In this document: one piece after another, positions 34,202-43,249 of the stretch
Position numbering within the stretch: the first letter of the stretch is position 1
How the letters are laid out: each line of letters opens with the position of its first letter
Notes under the pieces: model-generated
Told to the model about the DNA's origin: nothing
The model's database searches: none
Seen by the model: the letters and a program-made list of their open reading frames with translations, nothing else
Assembly (NCBI GenBank): GCA_943787985.1
Contig: CALSOO010000001.1
Span: forward strand, 1-64,000
Length of the DNA: 64,000 bases
Direction of reading: 5' to 3'
Source: an uncultured Paracoccaceae bacterium
GTDB lineage: Bacteria > Pseudomonadota > Alphaproteobacteria > Rhodobacterales > Rhodobacteraceae
Made by a program: the position numbers and the translations under genes

Positions 34202-35894
34202 AGTAGTCGTCAATCCGGTTGAGCACTTCCGTGATCTCTCCGCGTGCGGTTGCGATGTCGGTTGGATCTTGTTTGGCCAACACACCTTCGAATTCCACGA
34301 GAAGCCCCTGAACCATGGTGCGATCCGCCCCTGACGCCATTTCATAAAGTCGTTTTATACGCGCCAGAAGGGCTGTGTTTTCTTCATCTTCGCGGGGGTG
34401 CATTTTGAACTTCTGGAGCGCCTTGAGCTTGGATTTGATTTCCGCGTCGCTCAATCCGACCACATTGTCTTTGATCACCACACCCGCCTTGCGCCCTGTG
34501 GAACTTGAAACGGCTTCGACATCAATAAGGCCCGAAGGGTCGTAGGTGATGCGCACGCTCATCCCTTCAACCCCGGCTTTGGCGCGCGGCACGCTCAAGT
34601 CAAAACGACCCAAATGGATGTTGTCCGACACCATCGGGGCTTCGCCCTGATACACGTCCACGCCCAACAAAACCTGATTGTCGGACATGGTTGAAAAATA
34701 CTGTTCACGACTGGCGGGCAGGGGCGTATTGCGCTCGATGATGGGGGAAAAGAAGCCTTCCATCACCGCGCCATCACGCAGTTGACTGCCGGTCGCAATG
34801 CCAACGGAAAACGGGCTGACTTCGGTCATAACCACATCATCCAAGGCGCGATCCTCAGCCACCAAGGCGGCTTGGACAGCTGCGCCCAAAGCCACGGCAT
34901 GATCTGGGTCGATGGACATATCCGGCAACATTTTGAACTGACGCGCCACCATTTGACGGATCATCGGCATGCGGGTCGCCCCGCCGACGAACACCACACG
35001 GTCCAGTGTTTCCGTGCTCTCGTTGCTGTCGTAAAAACAGCGTTCAATCGGGTGGAGCAGGCGTTTCACAAGGGGCGCGCAGGCTGTTTCGAAAAAGGTG
35101 CGTGTGATCGTAAGGTTGTGCGTTTCACCGCCCAGTCGAATGGTCACATCATGACTGTCGGATACACCGAGGCGGCGTTTGAGCCCGTCCGCGACAAAAC
35201 GCAGCTGGTTCTGGTCGTCGGTGTTGAGCTTGGACCACGGCGTGTCGCATTTGTCCGCGATCCCCTTGGCCAGTGCTTCGGAAAAATCCTCGCCGCCTAA
35301 AAAGGCATCTCCTGAAGAGGCTTTGACCTCCATCACCCCGTCGAAGTGTTCCAGAACGGTGACGTCAAATGTGCCGCCGCCCAAGTCAAACACCAGAAAC
35401 TGGCTTTCGCCGTCACGATCTTGCAAACCATAGGCCAGGGCCGCTGCAGTCGGCTCATTGACCAAGCGCACCGGATTCAATCCGGCCATTGCACAGGCGG
35501 ACATTGTGGCTTGGCGTTGGGACTGGTTGAAATAGGCAGGCACGGACACAACCACATCGCGGATGGATTGGCCCAACGCAGCTTCAGCGTCTTCTTTGAG
35601 CTTGCGCAGAACCAGGGCGGACAATTCTTCGGCGCGCAATTTTTTGCGCCCCAACCCAAGGGTCTTGTTGGTGCCCATCGATCGTTTGAAGGCTGCTGCC
35701 GTCTCGCGGGGATGCGTTGGCAAACGGTCGCGCGCCGCCTCTCCCACCAGTACCTTGTCGTTGTCCATTGAGACCGCGGAAGGGGTCAGCGGATTGCCAA
35801 GCGCGTTGGCCAACAGGCGGGGTGCGCCATCCTCAAACACTGCAATCAGTGAGTTTGTGGTGCCAAGATCGATGCCGATCGGGGGATGGTCCAT
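34191..35894 (-). CDS. HscC-like Hsp70 chaperone
   Basis: 567 residues from MDHPPIGIDLG, with AAAGG seven bases before the ATG; MSKGL six codons upstream lacks a ribosome binding site. The nucleotide-binding domain is intact: GIDLGTTNSLIAVFEDG, VVSVPAYFNQSQRQATM, LVNEPTAAALAYG, FDLGGGTFDVTVLE and FVGGATRMPMIR. The substrate-binding domain (about 380-500) is followed by only a short helical tail with no EEVD, and the total is shorter than DnaK (about 640). This matches the HscC subgroup, a specialised Hsp70 paired with membrane J proteins. It is divergent from the M20 amidase gene across 77 bases. Confidence 0.85.
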   Translation of the reverse strand: MDHPPIGIDLGTTNSLIAVFEDGAPRLLANALGNPLTPSAVSMDNDKVLVGEAARDRLPTHPRETAAAFKRSMGTNKTLGLGRKKLRAEELSALVLRKLKEDAEAALGQSIRDVVVSVPAYFNQSQRQATMSACAMAGLNPVRLVNEPTAAALAYGLQDRDGESQFLVFDLGGGTFDVTVLEHFDGVMEVKASSGDAFLGGEDFSEALAKGIADKCDTPWSKLNTDDQNQLRFVADGLKRRLGVSDSHDVTIRLGGETHNLTITRTFFETACAPLVKRLLHPIERCFYDSNESTETLDRVVFVGGATRMPMIRQMVARQFKMLPDMSIDPDHAVALGAAVQAALVAEDRALDDVVMTEVSPFSVGIATGSQLRDGAVMEGFFSPIIERNTPLPASREQYFSTMSDNQVLLGVDVYQGEAPMVSDNIHLGRFDLSVPRAKAGVEGMSVRITYDPSGLIDVEAVSSSTGRKAGVVIKDNVVGLSDAEIKSKLKALQKFKMHPREDEENTALLARIKRLYEMASGADRTMVQGLLVEFEGVLAKQDPTDIATARGEITEVLNRIDDYYVS

Positions 35895-35971
35895 AGACAG
35901 GCCTTTGCTCATACGACTAGATGGGGTGGTTATTTCCTGTCCCTTCCAATGGGTCAACCACCATAGAAGGG

Positions 35972-37168
35972 ATGCATGAAATGAAAGTGAACACCGAAAG
36001 GTTTCTGGCGGATCTTGATCATTTGCGCAGCTTTGGCGCGCAAGGCACAGGTGTCGTGCGCCCCGCCTATAGTGCGGCAGATATCGCGGCGCGCCAGTGG
36101 TTGGCTTCGCGGATGACCGAGGTTGGGTTGCGTGTGCACTTTGATGCGATGGGCAATCTGTTCGGGGTGGCGCAGGGGCGCTCCCTTTTGATGGGGTCGC
36201 ACAGTGACAGTCAGCCAGAAGGTGGTTGGCTTGACGGTGCCTTGGGTGTGGCGGCGGCGCTGGAGATTGCCCGCACCGCACAAGAACAAGGCGGACCAGC
36301 GATTTCGGTGGTGTCGTTTCAGGATGAGGAAGGGCGGTTCGGGGTCACAACGGGCAGCGCTGTGTGGTCCGGACATCTGACGTTGGCAGCGGCGGATCAG
36401 CTTTGTGATACAGCGGGGCAACCCCTTGCAAAGGCACGCGAAGCAATGGCTGACCTGGCTGGGGCCGACGTTGATCCGGCTCAATTCACAGGGTTTATCG
36501 AGTTGCACATCGAACAAGGTCCGACGCTAGACGCAAGTGGCGAACAGATCGGTGTGGTCAGCGACATTGTGGGCATCCGCGATATGACACTCACGTTTGA
36601 TGGACAGCAAAACCATGCTGGCACGACGCCAATGGCGTTGCGCCGCGATGCGTTTCAGGCGCTTTCACAGTTCAACACTTTGCTGAATGAGCGGCTGCGC
36701 AATGTAGTCACTCCGACGTCGGTCTGGACCATCGGGCATGTGACGCTGTCCCCCAATGCCTCTAGTATCGTGCCGGGGAATGTGCGGTTTTCCATGCAGT
36801 GGAGGGATGGTGACACGGATCGTTTGGGGCGCATGGAAGGTATCATTCGCGACACTGCGAAAGAGGTTGCGCAAACGGGCGGTTTTGCAATTGAATTCGG
36901 GGAAATGCTGGGCTTGGAACCGGTCGCAATGGACGCGGGTTTGCGGTCCGCTTTGGAGGCAGGGGCGCAGAGCGTTGCAGCTGACAGATGGCGTGTGATG
37001 CCTTCAGGCGCGTTGCATGATGCCACCAATGTGGCGCGGTTGATGCCTGTGGCGATGTTGTTTGTGCCCTCTATCAACGGGATCAGTCATGATTTTGCCG
37101 AGGACACAAAGCGTGAAGACCTTGCCGCCGGACTTAAGGTCTTGGCGCATGCGGTCAGCCAGCTTTAG
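35972..37168 (+). CDS. M20 family Zn-dependent amidase (hydantoinase/carbamoylase type)
   Basis: 398 residues from [11 protein letters not shown] behind AAGGG; ATG 35981 is the alternative. Metal ligands are in [19 protein letters not shown] (His, Asp), QDEEGRFG (Glu-Glu) and [10 protein letters not shown] (His), and the last His is in [20 protein letters not shown] marks the dimerisation-domain substrate site of N-carbamoyl-L-amino acid hydrolases, beta-ureidopropionases and allantoate amidohydrolases. In a genome with urate-pathway genes, allantoate or ureidoglycine is possible, but they lie 22 kb away and the substrate remains open. The stop overlaps the convergent WGR gene by four bases. 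Confidence 0.87.
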   Translation: MHEMKVNTERFLADLDHLRSFGAQGTGVVRPAYSAADIAARQWLASRMTEVGLRVHFDAMGNLFGVAQGRSLLMGSHSDSQPEGGWLDGALGVAAALEIARTAQEQGGPAISVVSFQDEEGRFGVTTGSAVWSGHLTLAAADQLCDTAGQPLAKAREAMADLAGADVDPAQFTGFIELHIEQGPTLDASGEQIGVVSDIVGIRDMTLTFDGQQNHAGTTPMALRRDAFQALSQFNTLLNERLRNVVTPTSVWTIGHVTLSPNASSIVPGNVRFSMQWRDGDTDRLGRMEGIIRDTAKEVAQTGGFAIEFGEMLGLEPVAMDAGLRSALEAGAQSVAADRWRVMPSGALHDATNVARLMPVAMLFVPSINGISHDFAEDTKREDLAAGLKVLAHAVSQL

Positions 37169-37392
37169 TCGCGCTGATACCCACGTCGCAGGGCACGTTT
37201 GCGATAGGTGTCGGCCGCTTTGGAGGCATCGCGCAGATTGCCATAGCAGGTGATCACTTCACGGGGGGCGCCGCCTTGCATGCCCCATTCGCGCAGCACT
37301 GAAACCTCCGAAAAGAGGTTCATCGCGATTTCTACACGATAGAAGTGGGGCCGCGCAGCACGACCCAACCGGTATAGAACAACGTCTAGCAT
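37165..37392 (-). CDS. Small WGR-domain protein
   Basis: 75 residues consisting almost entirely of a WGR domain: [22 protein letters not shown] with the variant WGM in place of Trp-Gly-Arg, [27 protein letters not shown] domains bind nucleic acid ends or act as modules in PARPs and ATPases; a free-standing copy is often seen in alphaproteobacteria without known role. The N-terminus [18 protein letters not shown] is also characteristic. It ends over the stop of the amidase gene. Promoter must lie in the 75 bases upstream, downstream of the response regulator gene. Confidence 0.8.
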   Translation of the reverse strand: MLDVVLYRLGRAARPHFYRVEIAMNLFSEVSVLREWGMQGGAPREVITCYGNLRDASKAADTYRKRALRRGYQRD

Positions 37393-37467
37393 TGGCGCGA
37401 TTCTATCAGCGATTCCAGCAAGGTGAAGGGGAGAAACGCGTTTTTCGAAGCGTGCGCGAAAATAAGG

Positions 37468-38169
37468 TTAGGACCACTGCACGTCACCCAGAAAGATATA
37501 GCCGGCTCCGTAGATCGTTTTGATCAACTGGGGGTTCTTGGGGTCTTCACGCAGCTTTGTGCGCAAGCGGGAAATGCGCACATCCATCGCGCGGTCAAAG
37601 CTTTCGCCCGCCGCGCCGCCCAGTTGTTCTTGCATCTGTGCACGACTGATCAAACGTTTGGGACTGTCCAGAAACAGGCGAAGGACTTCCCCTTCGGCGT
37701 GGGAAAACGGGGTGTCCTGCCCATCGGCGTCTGTCAATATGTAGCTGTCAAAATGGGCAGTCCAACCGCTGAACTGCGCCTGATTGCTGCTCTGGGGTTC
37801 GGGTTTGCTGGACCGCAATCGGGCTCTTATGCGGGCGACGACCTCGGCGGGGTCAAAAGGTTTGATGATGTAGTCATCCGCACCAAGTTCCAAACCCGTG
37901 ACCTTGTCCTGGACCTGTGCGCGACCTGAAATGATGATGACAATCGCGCCTTGCTCCAACGCCAATTTGTGCACAACTGTTAATCCGTCCGTGTCGGGCA
38001 GCGATAAATCCACCAGACAGACATCGGGTGTCTGGTGTTTTAGCGCGGCTTCGAATTCCCGCGCGCGCCCAAACCCGAGTGTGCGAAATCCGGCGTCTTC
38101 CAATGCATCCGCCAGCATCGTGCGAATGGCCGGTTCGTCATCAAGGATCGTCACCAGTGGTTTTGTCAT
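37468..38169 (-). CDS. OmpR-family response regulator
   Basis: 233 residues. Receiver domain with Asp10-Asp11, phosphoacceptor Asp54 (CLVDLSLPDTDG), the conserved Ser in IISGRAQ and Lys in YIIKPFDP. The winged-helix domain (about 135-230) includes SHAEGEVLRLFLDSPKRLISRAQM and RISRLRTKLREDP. It begins four bases inside the end of the hybrid kinase gene, so the pair is coupled. Divergence from the acyl-CoA ligase/Liv transporter operon makes that cluster the natural target; this is a context inference. Confidence 0.9.
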   Translation of the reverse strand: MTKPLVTILDDEPAIRTMLADALEDAGFRTLGFGRAREFEAALKHQTPDVCLVDLSLPDTDGLTVVHKLALEQGAIVIIISGRAQVQDKVTGLELGADDYIIKPFDPAEVVARIRARLRSSKPEPQSSNQAQFSGWTAHFDSYILTDADGQDTPFSHAEGEVLRLFLDSPKRLISRAQMQEQLGGAAGESFDRAMDVRISRLRTKLREDPKNPQLIKTIYGAGYIFLGDVQWS

Positions 38170-40073
38170 GTTACGGCCTTGGGTATGAGGAGGCGTGACA
38201 ACGCTTTGCCGTCAAAGGGTTTGCCCAGCACAGGTGCTTTTTTCAAGGCTGATTTGTGCAGTGGATCATCTAACGGCAAGGATGTCATCAAGATGATTGG
38301 AATGGCGCTCCCCTGGAGCCTGTCCGCCAGATCGACGCCCGTGGCTTCGCCGTGCAAGCGAATGTCCGAGAGCACCAGTTTGATATCTGGAAGATCGGCG
38401 AGCAATGCGGTGGCTTCATCTGCGCTGGTGGCTTCGATGACCGAAAAACCGGATCCCATCAACATGTCGCGGTAGGTGCCGCGCAGGTGTTCGTCGTCTT
38501 CGACCAAAAGGACCAAACCGCCAGTGGTGTTCGGGCTGAACCGCAAAGGAAGGCGGAGCCGCACGCGCGCACCTGCATCAACCGCGTTGCCGAGTATCAG
38601 ATCGCCCCCGGCAAGTTTTGTCATGTCGTAGACCATAGGCAGGCCAAGGCCGGACCCTTCGCGCCCTTTGGTGGTAAAGAAGGGATCGCAGGCTTGATCC
38701 ATCGCAGTCTCGGAAAAGCCGGCACCGGTGTCGGTCACTCTGAACTCCAGCCATGTGTCTTTGAGCGTTTCGAGTGTGAGGGTGATTTCGCCAGTCGCGC
38801 CGCAGGCATCGCGGGCGTTGAGGATGAGGTTCAGCAGGCTGTCCTGAACAGCACCGGGGTCGACCAGAACGGGATCTTCGGGGCCGTTGTTGGTGACGTG
38901 AAGGGTGACCCCATCGGGTAACGTCGGGGCTGCAAGCGTTTGAATGTCATAGAGCAGTCTGTTGAGCGCGGTGGCGCGGGGGCGCGGTGCGGGTTGCCCT
39001 GTCATTTGCGCAATGGATGAGAGCAATTGCCCTCCGCGCCGGGCCGCGCCTTTTGTCCCTTCGATCAAAGCGGCAGCATCGGGCGGCAGGGTCGTGAGGC
39101 GCTCAAGCTTTGATTGCAGTCCAAGGATGATGGTGAGCAGATTGGAGAAATCATGTGCCAAGCCCGACGTCATTTGCGCTGCCAACGCCCGTTTGCGTGT
39201 CTGCTGAAGCGCTACCCGTGCTTGGGTTTCTTCGGTCACATCCGTAGAGAGCACATATGCCCCACCTCGGGTATCGGGGGCAAAGGCAACCCGCATCCGC
39301 CGTGCGCTGTCAGGGTCGGTGAATTCGACCAAAGCGTCTTCGCCCGCAAAGGCGGATTGTAGCGACGCGCGAATGCGTTGGTACATCGAGGGACTTAGGG
39401 CTTGGGACATGTGCAGTCCGGCAAAGTCCGATGGCCTGCCCGGGATGATGTTGGCAAGCCTGTTGTTGGAGTAGGTGTAGTGGCCCGTGTCATTCACGTG
39501 GGCAATGTGCGCAGGCATCATTTCGGTCGTCAGGCGGGTGTGCGCTTCGAGTTCTGTGAGGTGCCGCTTGGCTTCTTCGAGGGCTGTGATCGTTGCGGCC
39601 AACGCACGGTTGGTGGACGCAAGTTCGGCCGCGTGGGCAAGCACCTGATCCGAGAGTTCTTCTGAGCGTCCTTTGAGCAGGGCTTCTTGTTGTTTGATGG
39701 CTGTGATGTCGGTGTAGACTGTCACCCATCCGCCTTGTGGAAGCGGTGATCCTTCAACCGAGATTGTGCGCCCGTTGGCGCGGGTGCGTTCCATGTAATG
39801 GGGTTTGAAATCCCGTGCGACCACTGTGCGTTCTTGAACGAAGATGTCTATGTCGTCTACGGGCCCGTATTCGCCCCGCTCTGCCAGATGGCGTATCGTT
39901 TCCTCAAATGTTGCTCCCGGTGTTACCAATCCGTCCGGCAACGCAAACATGTGTTGAAAGGGGGCGTTGCACAGCACCAGTTTCAGGTCATTGTCAAAAA
40001 TTGTCATGGCTTGACCGATGAGGTTCAGCCCTGCTGCGATCAGTGTTTGTCTGTCTGCGTTGCTTTGGGGCAC
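38166..40073 (-). CDS. Cytoplasmic PAS hybrid histidine kinase
   Basis: 635 residues without membrane spans. An N-terminal PAS domain (about 10-120; GLNLIGQAMTIFDNDLKLVLCNAPF), a coiled coil (125-180), a second PAS-like domain (185-300), the phosphoacceptor region SGLAHDFSNLLTIILG, an ATPase domain with NLILNARDACG, DTGAGFSE and GREGSGLGLPMVYDM, and a C-terminal receiver (about 515-630) with Asp in LVLSDIRLHG. The kinase senses a cytoplasmic signal, possibly an acyl-CoA or redox state. Receiver plus a separate OmpR regulator suggests a phosphorelay or feedback control. Confidence 0.88.
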   Translation of the reverse strand: MPQSNADRQTLIAAGLNLIGQAMTIFDNDLKLVLCNAPFQHMFALPDGLVTPGATFEETIRHLAERGEYGPVDDIDIFVQERTVVARDFKPHYMERTRANGRTISVEGSPLPQGGWVTVYTDITAIKQQEALLKGRSEELSDQVLAHAAELASTNRALAATITALEEAKRHLTELEAHTRLTTEMMPAHIAHVNDTGHYTYSNNRLANIIPGRPSDFAGLHMSQALSPSMYQRIRASLQSAFAGEDALVEFTDPDSARRMRVAFAPDTRGGAYVLSTDVTEETQARVALQQTRKRALAAQMTSGLAHDFSNLLTIILGLQSKLERLTTLPPDAAALIEGTKGAARRGGQLLSSIAQMTGQPAPRPRATALNRLLYDIQTLAAPTLPDGVTLHVTNNGPEDPVLVDPGAVQDSLLNLILNARDACGATGEITLTLETLKDTWLEFRVTDTGAGFSETAMDQACDPFFTTKGREGSGLGLPMVYDMTKLAGGDLILGNAVDAGARVRLRLPLRFSPNTTGGLVLLVEDDEHLRGTYRDMLMGSGFSVIEATSADEATALLADLPDIKLVLSDIRLHGEATGVDLADRLQGSAIPIILMTSLPLDDPLHKSALKKAPVLGKPFDGKALSRLLIPKAVT

Positions 40074-40340
40074 TTCACTGGCCTTGGCGTGATTTCAAGG
40101 AGCGCTGACGCGCAAGTCATGTCCCCGCCCTTGCCCTTCGGGCGCGGTCGGGTGTGGGCACTGTGGTGCGCTTGTGTGCATGAGATCAAGCGTCGAATGA
40201 GTGCTGTTACAATTCGTAAGATTTGGGAAACTTTCAGGAAAAAGTTGACCCGCAGCCTGTTCTGACCATCCTTGGGGGACAAAGAATCGTCTGAGCGATC
40301 GGGGCTGGCCGTGGGAGTGGCTGGTGTGGGAGGAAAATAA

Positions 40341-42311
40341 TTGTCTGACACTTTAAGTGGCGCAGACGGACTGGTGTCCGTTCCTGCGCTTTTGCATCGC
40401 AATGCTACTCAATTCGGCAACGCACCTGCGTACCGTGAGAAAGAGTTTGGTATCTGGCAAAGCTGGACCTGGGCCCAAACCTATAAAGAGGTTGAGGCGC
40501 TGGCCTTGGGTTTGTTGGACCTTGGTGTGGCAGAGGGCGATTTCATCGCCGTTATCGGTCGCAACCGTCCCTATCTGTACTGGTCAATGATGGCTGCACA
40601 GATGGTGGGTGCGGTGCCTGTGCCGTTGTATCAAGATGCCGCTGCTGAGGAGATGGCTTACACTTTGGGTCATTGTGGCGCCCGCTTTGTGATTGCTGGT
40701 GATCAGGAGCAAGTCGACAAGGTCATGGATGTTCAGGCGGATTTGCCGACCTTTGAGGCTATGATTTACCTTGATCCGCGTGGTCTGCGCAAATACGATC
40801 CTGCTGCCTTGACGCAGTATAGTGCCGTTCAGGACAGAGGTCGTGAGAAGCGTGCCGCTTTGGAGCCGGAGATGAAGGCCCGCATCGCCAAGCTGGATTA
40901 CGACAGCACGGCAGTGATGCTTTATACGTCCGGGACGACGGGCAAGCCCAAGGGTGTTGTGTTGTCCAACCGCAATGTGATCGAGACCTCGAAGTCGTCT
41001 TCGGAATTCGATGGTTTGAAGCAGTCTGACGACATCCTTGCGTATCTTCCGATGGCATGGGTTGGCGATTTTATCTTTTCCGTCGGTCAAGCCTTGTGGA
41101 CCGGGTTTTGCACAAATTGCCCCGAAAGTGCGGATACGATGCACACAGATTTGCGCGAGATTGGTCCGACATATTATTTCGCACCCCCGCGCGTTTTCGA
41201 GACCCAGCTGACCAATGTGATGATCCGCATGGAGGATGCGTCGCCGTTCAAGAAACGGATGTTCGATTATTTCATGGGCGTGGCCCGTCGCGTGGGGCCC
41301 GCCATTTTGGATGGTCAAACCGTCGCGACGTCGGATCGTCTGTTGTATCGCCTTGGCGAGTGGATGATCTATGGCCCTTTGAAGAATACCCTGGGCTTTA
41401 GTCGTGTCCGTGTCGGCTATACAGCCGGTGAGGCGATCGGGCCTGAAATCTTTGATTTCTATCGTTCTTTGGGCATCAACTTGAAACAACTTTACGGACA
41501 GACCGAGGCGACTGTGTTCATCACAGCTCAACCTGACGGTCAGGTCCGATCGGATACGGTTGGTATCAGCTGTCCGGGTGTCGAGTTGAAGATTGCTGAC
41601 AATGGTGAAGTGTTTTACCGCTCTCCGGGCGTATTTGTGGAGTACTACAAGAACGCGGAAAGCACGGCTGACACAAAAGATTCCGAGGGTTGGGTCGCGA
41701 CGGGTGATGCCGGTTTTATTGAGGAAAGCTCTGGCCATTTGCGGATCATTGATCGTGCGAAAGATGTTGGGAAAATGGCGTCTGGTGCGATGTTCGCACC
41801 CAAATATGTCGAGAACAAATTGAAGTTCTTTCCTAACATTCTTGAGACTGTTGTTTTTGGCAACGGTCGCGAAGAATGCACTGCGTTTGTGAATATTGAT
41901 TTGAATGCTGTGGGCAATTGGGCAGAACGCAACAACATCGCATATGCTTCTTATCAAGAGCTTGCTGGCCATCCTGAGGTTTTGGCGACGATCCAGTCTC
42001 ATGTCGAAGAAGTGAACAAGTCTGTTGCCCAGGATGAAATGCTGTCCGAATGTCAGGTGCATCGCTTTGTTGTTTTGCACAAGCAACTGGATGCGGATGA
42101 TGGTGAATTGACCCGTACCCAAAAAGTGCGCCGCCGGATCATCGAGGAAAAATTCTCGGATATTATTGATGCGATGTACGACGGGTCCGAGACCATCTCT
42201 ACCACCACCGAGGTGACGTATGAGGATGGTCGCAAGGGCGCGATTTCTGCGACGTTGGACATTCGCACGGCCGCTGTTGTGTCTGTTGCACACAGAATGG
42301 CGGCGGAGTGA
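40341..42311 (+). CDS. Long-chain acyl-CoA synthetase (FadD15-like AMP-forming ligase)
   Basis: 656 residues. The start codon is TTG, set by GGGAGG eight bases upstream; no ATG gives a better start. The AMP-binding signature is VMLYTSGTTGKPKGVVLSNRN near residue 195; GQTEATVF and the GDAGFIE/RAKDVGKMASG hinge follow. It resembles the membrane-associated long-chain acyl-CoA synthetases found at the head of Liv-type ABC clusters. It should convert an imported carboxylic acid to its CoA thioester with ATP. Codons are richer in T at third positions than in neighbouring regions. First gene of the transporter cluster, divergent from the hybrid kinase. Confidence 0.87.
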   Translation: MSDTLSGADGLVSVPALLHRNATQFGNAPAYREKEFGIWQSWTWAQTYKEVEALALGLLDLGVAEGDFIAVIGRNRPYLYWSMMAAQMVGAVPVPLYQDAAAEEMAYTLGHCGARFVIAGDQEQVDKVMDVQADLPTFEAMIYLDPRGLRKYDPAALTQYSAVQDRGREKRAALEPEMKARIAKLDYDSTAVMLYTSGTTGKPKGVVLSNRNVIETSKSSSEFDGLKQSDDILAYLPMAWVGDFIFSVGQALWTGFCTNCPESADTMHTDLREIGPTYYFAPPRVFETQLTNVMIRMEDASPFKKRMFDYFMGVARRVGPAILDGQTVATSDRLLYRLGEWMIYGPLKNTLGFSRVRVGYTAGEAIGPEIFDFYRSLGINLKQLYGQTEATVFITAQPDGQVRSDTVGISCPGVELKIADNGEVFYRSPGVFVEYYKNAESTADTKDSEGWVATGDAGFIEESSGHLRIIDRAKDVGKMASGAMFAPKYVENKLKFFPNILETVVFGNGREECTAFVNIDLNAVGNWAERNNIAYASYQELAGHPEVLATIQSHVEEVNKSVAQDEMLSECQVHRFVVLHKQLDADDGELTRTQKVRRRIIEEKFSDIIDAMYDGSETISTTTEVTYEDGRKGAISATLDIRTAAVVSVAHRMAAE

Positions 42312-42329
42312 TGCGGGTCTGCGTAGGAG

Positions 42330-42366
42330 CCTCCGGCGGAGGTTTAATTGGCGAAATGAAGAGGGA
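42330..42366 (+). repeat. Intergenic repeat, copy 2
   Basis: CCTCCGGCGGAGG followed by TTTAATTGGCGAAATGAAG, the same pattern as 30133-30171. It sits between the acyl-CoA ligase and LivG-like genes and ends in GAGGG, which serves as the ribosome binding site of the downstream gene. It may act as a mild internal terminator or processing hairpin. Confidence 0.6.
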
Positions 42367-42374
42367 TCGTTTTG

Positions 42375-43193
42375 ATGCTTGATCAAACGGATGGATATAT
42401 GACGGCGGATGGTCGCCAGATTGGCCCAGTTGTGATGGAGATGCGCAACATTACCCTGCGTTTTGGGGGCGTTGAGGCGATCAAGGATATTTCTTTTGAT
42501 ATTCGTGAGGGCGAAGTTCGTGCGATTATTGGTCCCAACGGGGCTGGTAAGTCGTCGATGTTGAATGTCATTTCTGGATTTTACGTCCCTCAAGAGGGGC
42601 AGGTGATTTACAAGGGTGCGCCGCGTCCCGCAATGAAGCCCTATCAGGTGGCCCGTCAGGGAATCGCCCGTACGTTTCAGAATATCGCGTTGTTCGAGGG
42701 CATGAGTGTTTTGGACAATGTCATGACCGGGCGTTTGACCCACATGAAGACCGGAATGTTTGCCCAAGCCTTCTGGAAAGGCAAAGCGGAGCGTGAAGAA
42801 ACTGAAAACCGTGAAGTCGCTGAAAAGATCATTGATTTCCTGGAAATCCAAGCCATCCGGAAAACGCCTGTTTCCCGTTTGCCTTATGGCCTGAAGAAGC
42901 GGGTAGAGTTGGCACGTGCCTTGGCCGCCGAGCCTGAGTTGCTTTTGCTGGACGAGCCGATGGCGGGCATGAATGTCGAGGAAAAAGAGGATATGAGCCG
43001 CTTTATCCTGTCGATGAATGATGAATTTGGCACCACGATTGCGCTGATTGAACACGACATGGGCGTGGTCATGGATCTGTCCGACCGTGTCGTTGTGATG
43101 GATTACGGTAAGAAGATTGGTGATGGCACGCCTGACGAGGTGCGTAACAATCAAGCGGTGATTGATGCGTATTTGGGGGTCGCACATGATTGA
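42375..43193 (+). CDS. LivG-like ABC transporter ATP-binding protein
   Basis: 272 residues. Walker A GPNGAGKSSMLN near residue 55, the Q-loop ARTFQNIALFEGM, signature SRLPYGLKKRVELAR (a degenerate LPYG in place of LSGGQ, normal for LivG), Walker B LLLLDEPMAGM and the switch His in IEHDMGVVM. It pairs with the LivF-like ATPase at 47506 to drive import. The GAAGAGGG before the ATG comes from the intergenic repeat. Located 63 bases after the ligase. Confidence 0.9.
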   Translation: MLDQTDGYMTADGRQIGPVVMEMRNITLRFGGVEAIKDISFDIREGEVRAIIGPNGAGKSSMLNVISGFYVPQEGQVIYKGAPRPAMKPYQVARQGIARTFQNIALFEGMSVLDNVMTGRLTHMKTGMFAQAFWKGKAEREETENREVAEKIIDFLEIQAIRKTPVSRLPYGLKKRVELARALAAEPELLLLDEPMAGMNVEEKEDMSRFILSMNDEFGTTIALIEHDMGVVMDLSDRVVVMDYGKKIGDGTPDEVRNNQAVIDAYLGVAHD

Positions 43194-43249
43194 TCGCGCT
43201 GGAAAATACCCTCACCCGTCCTTGAAAGTTAATTCGAAAGGGGCGCGAT

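Noticed and set aside
40584..43187. 867-codon open frame on the minus strand across the acyl-CoA ligase and LivG-like genes
   Set aside because: It runs antisense to two well-supported genes and lacks any recognisable domain; its length comes from codon bias on the sense strand.
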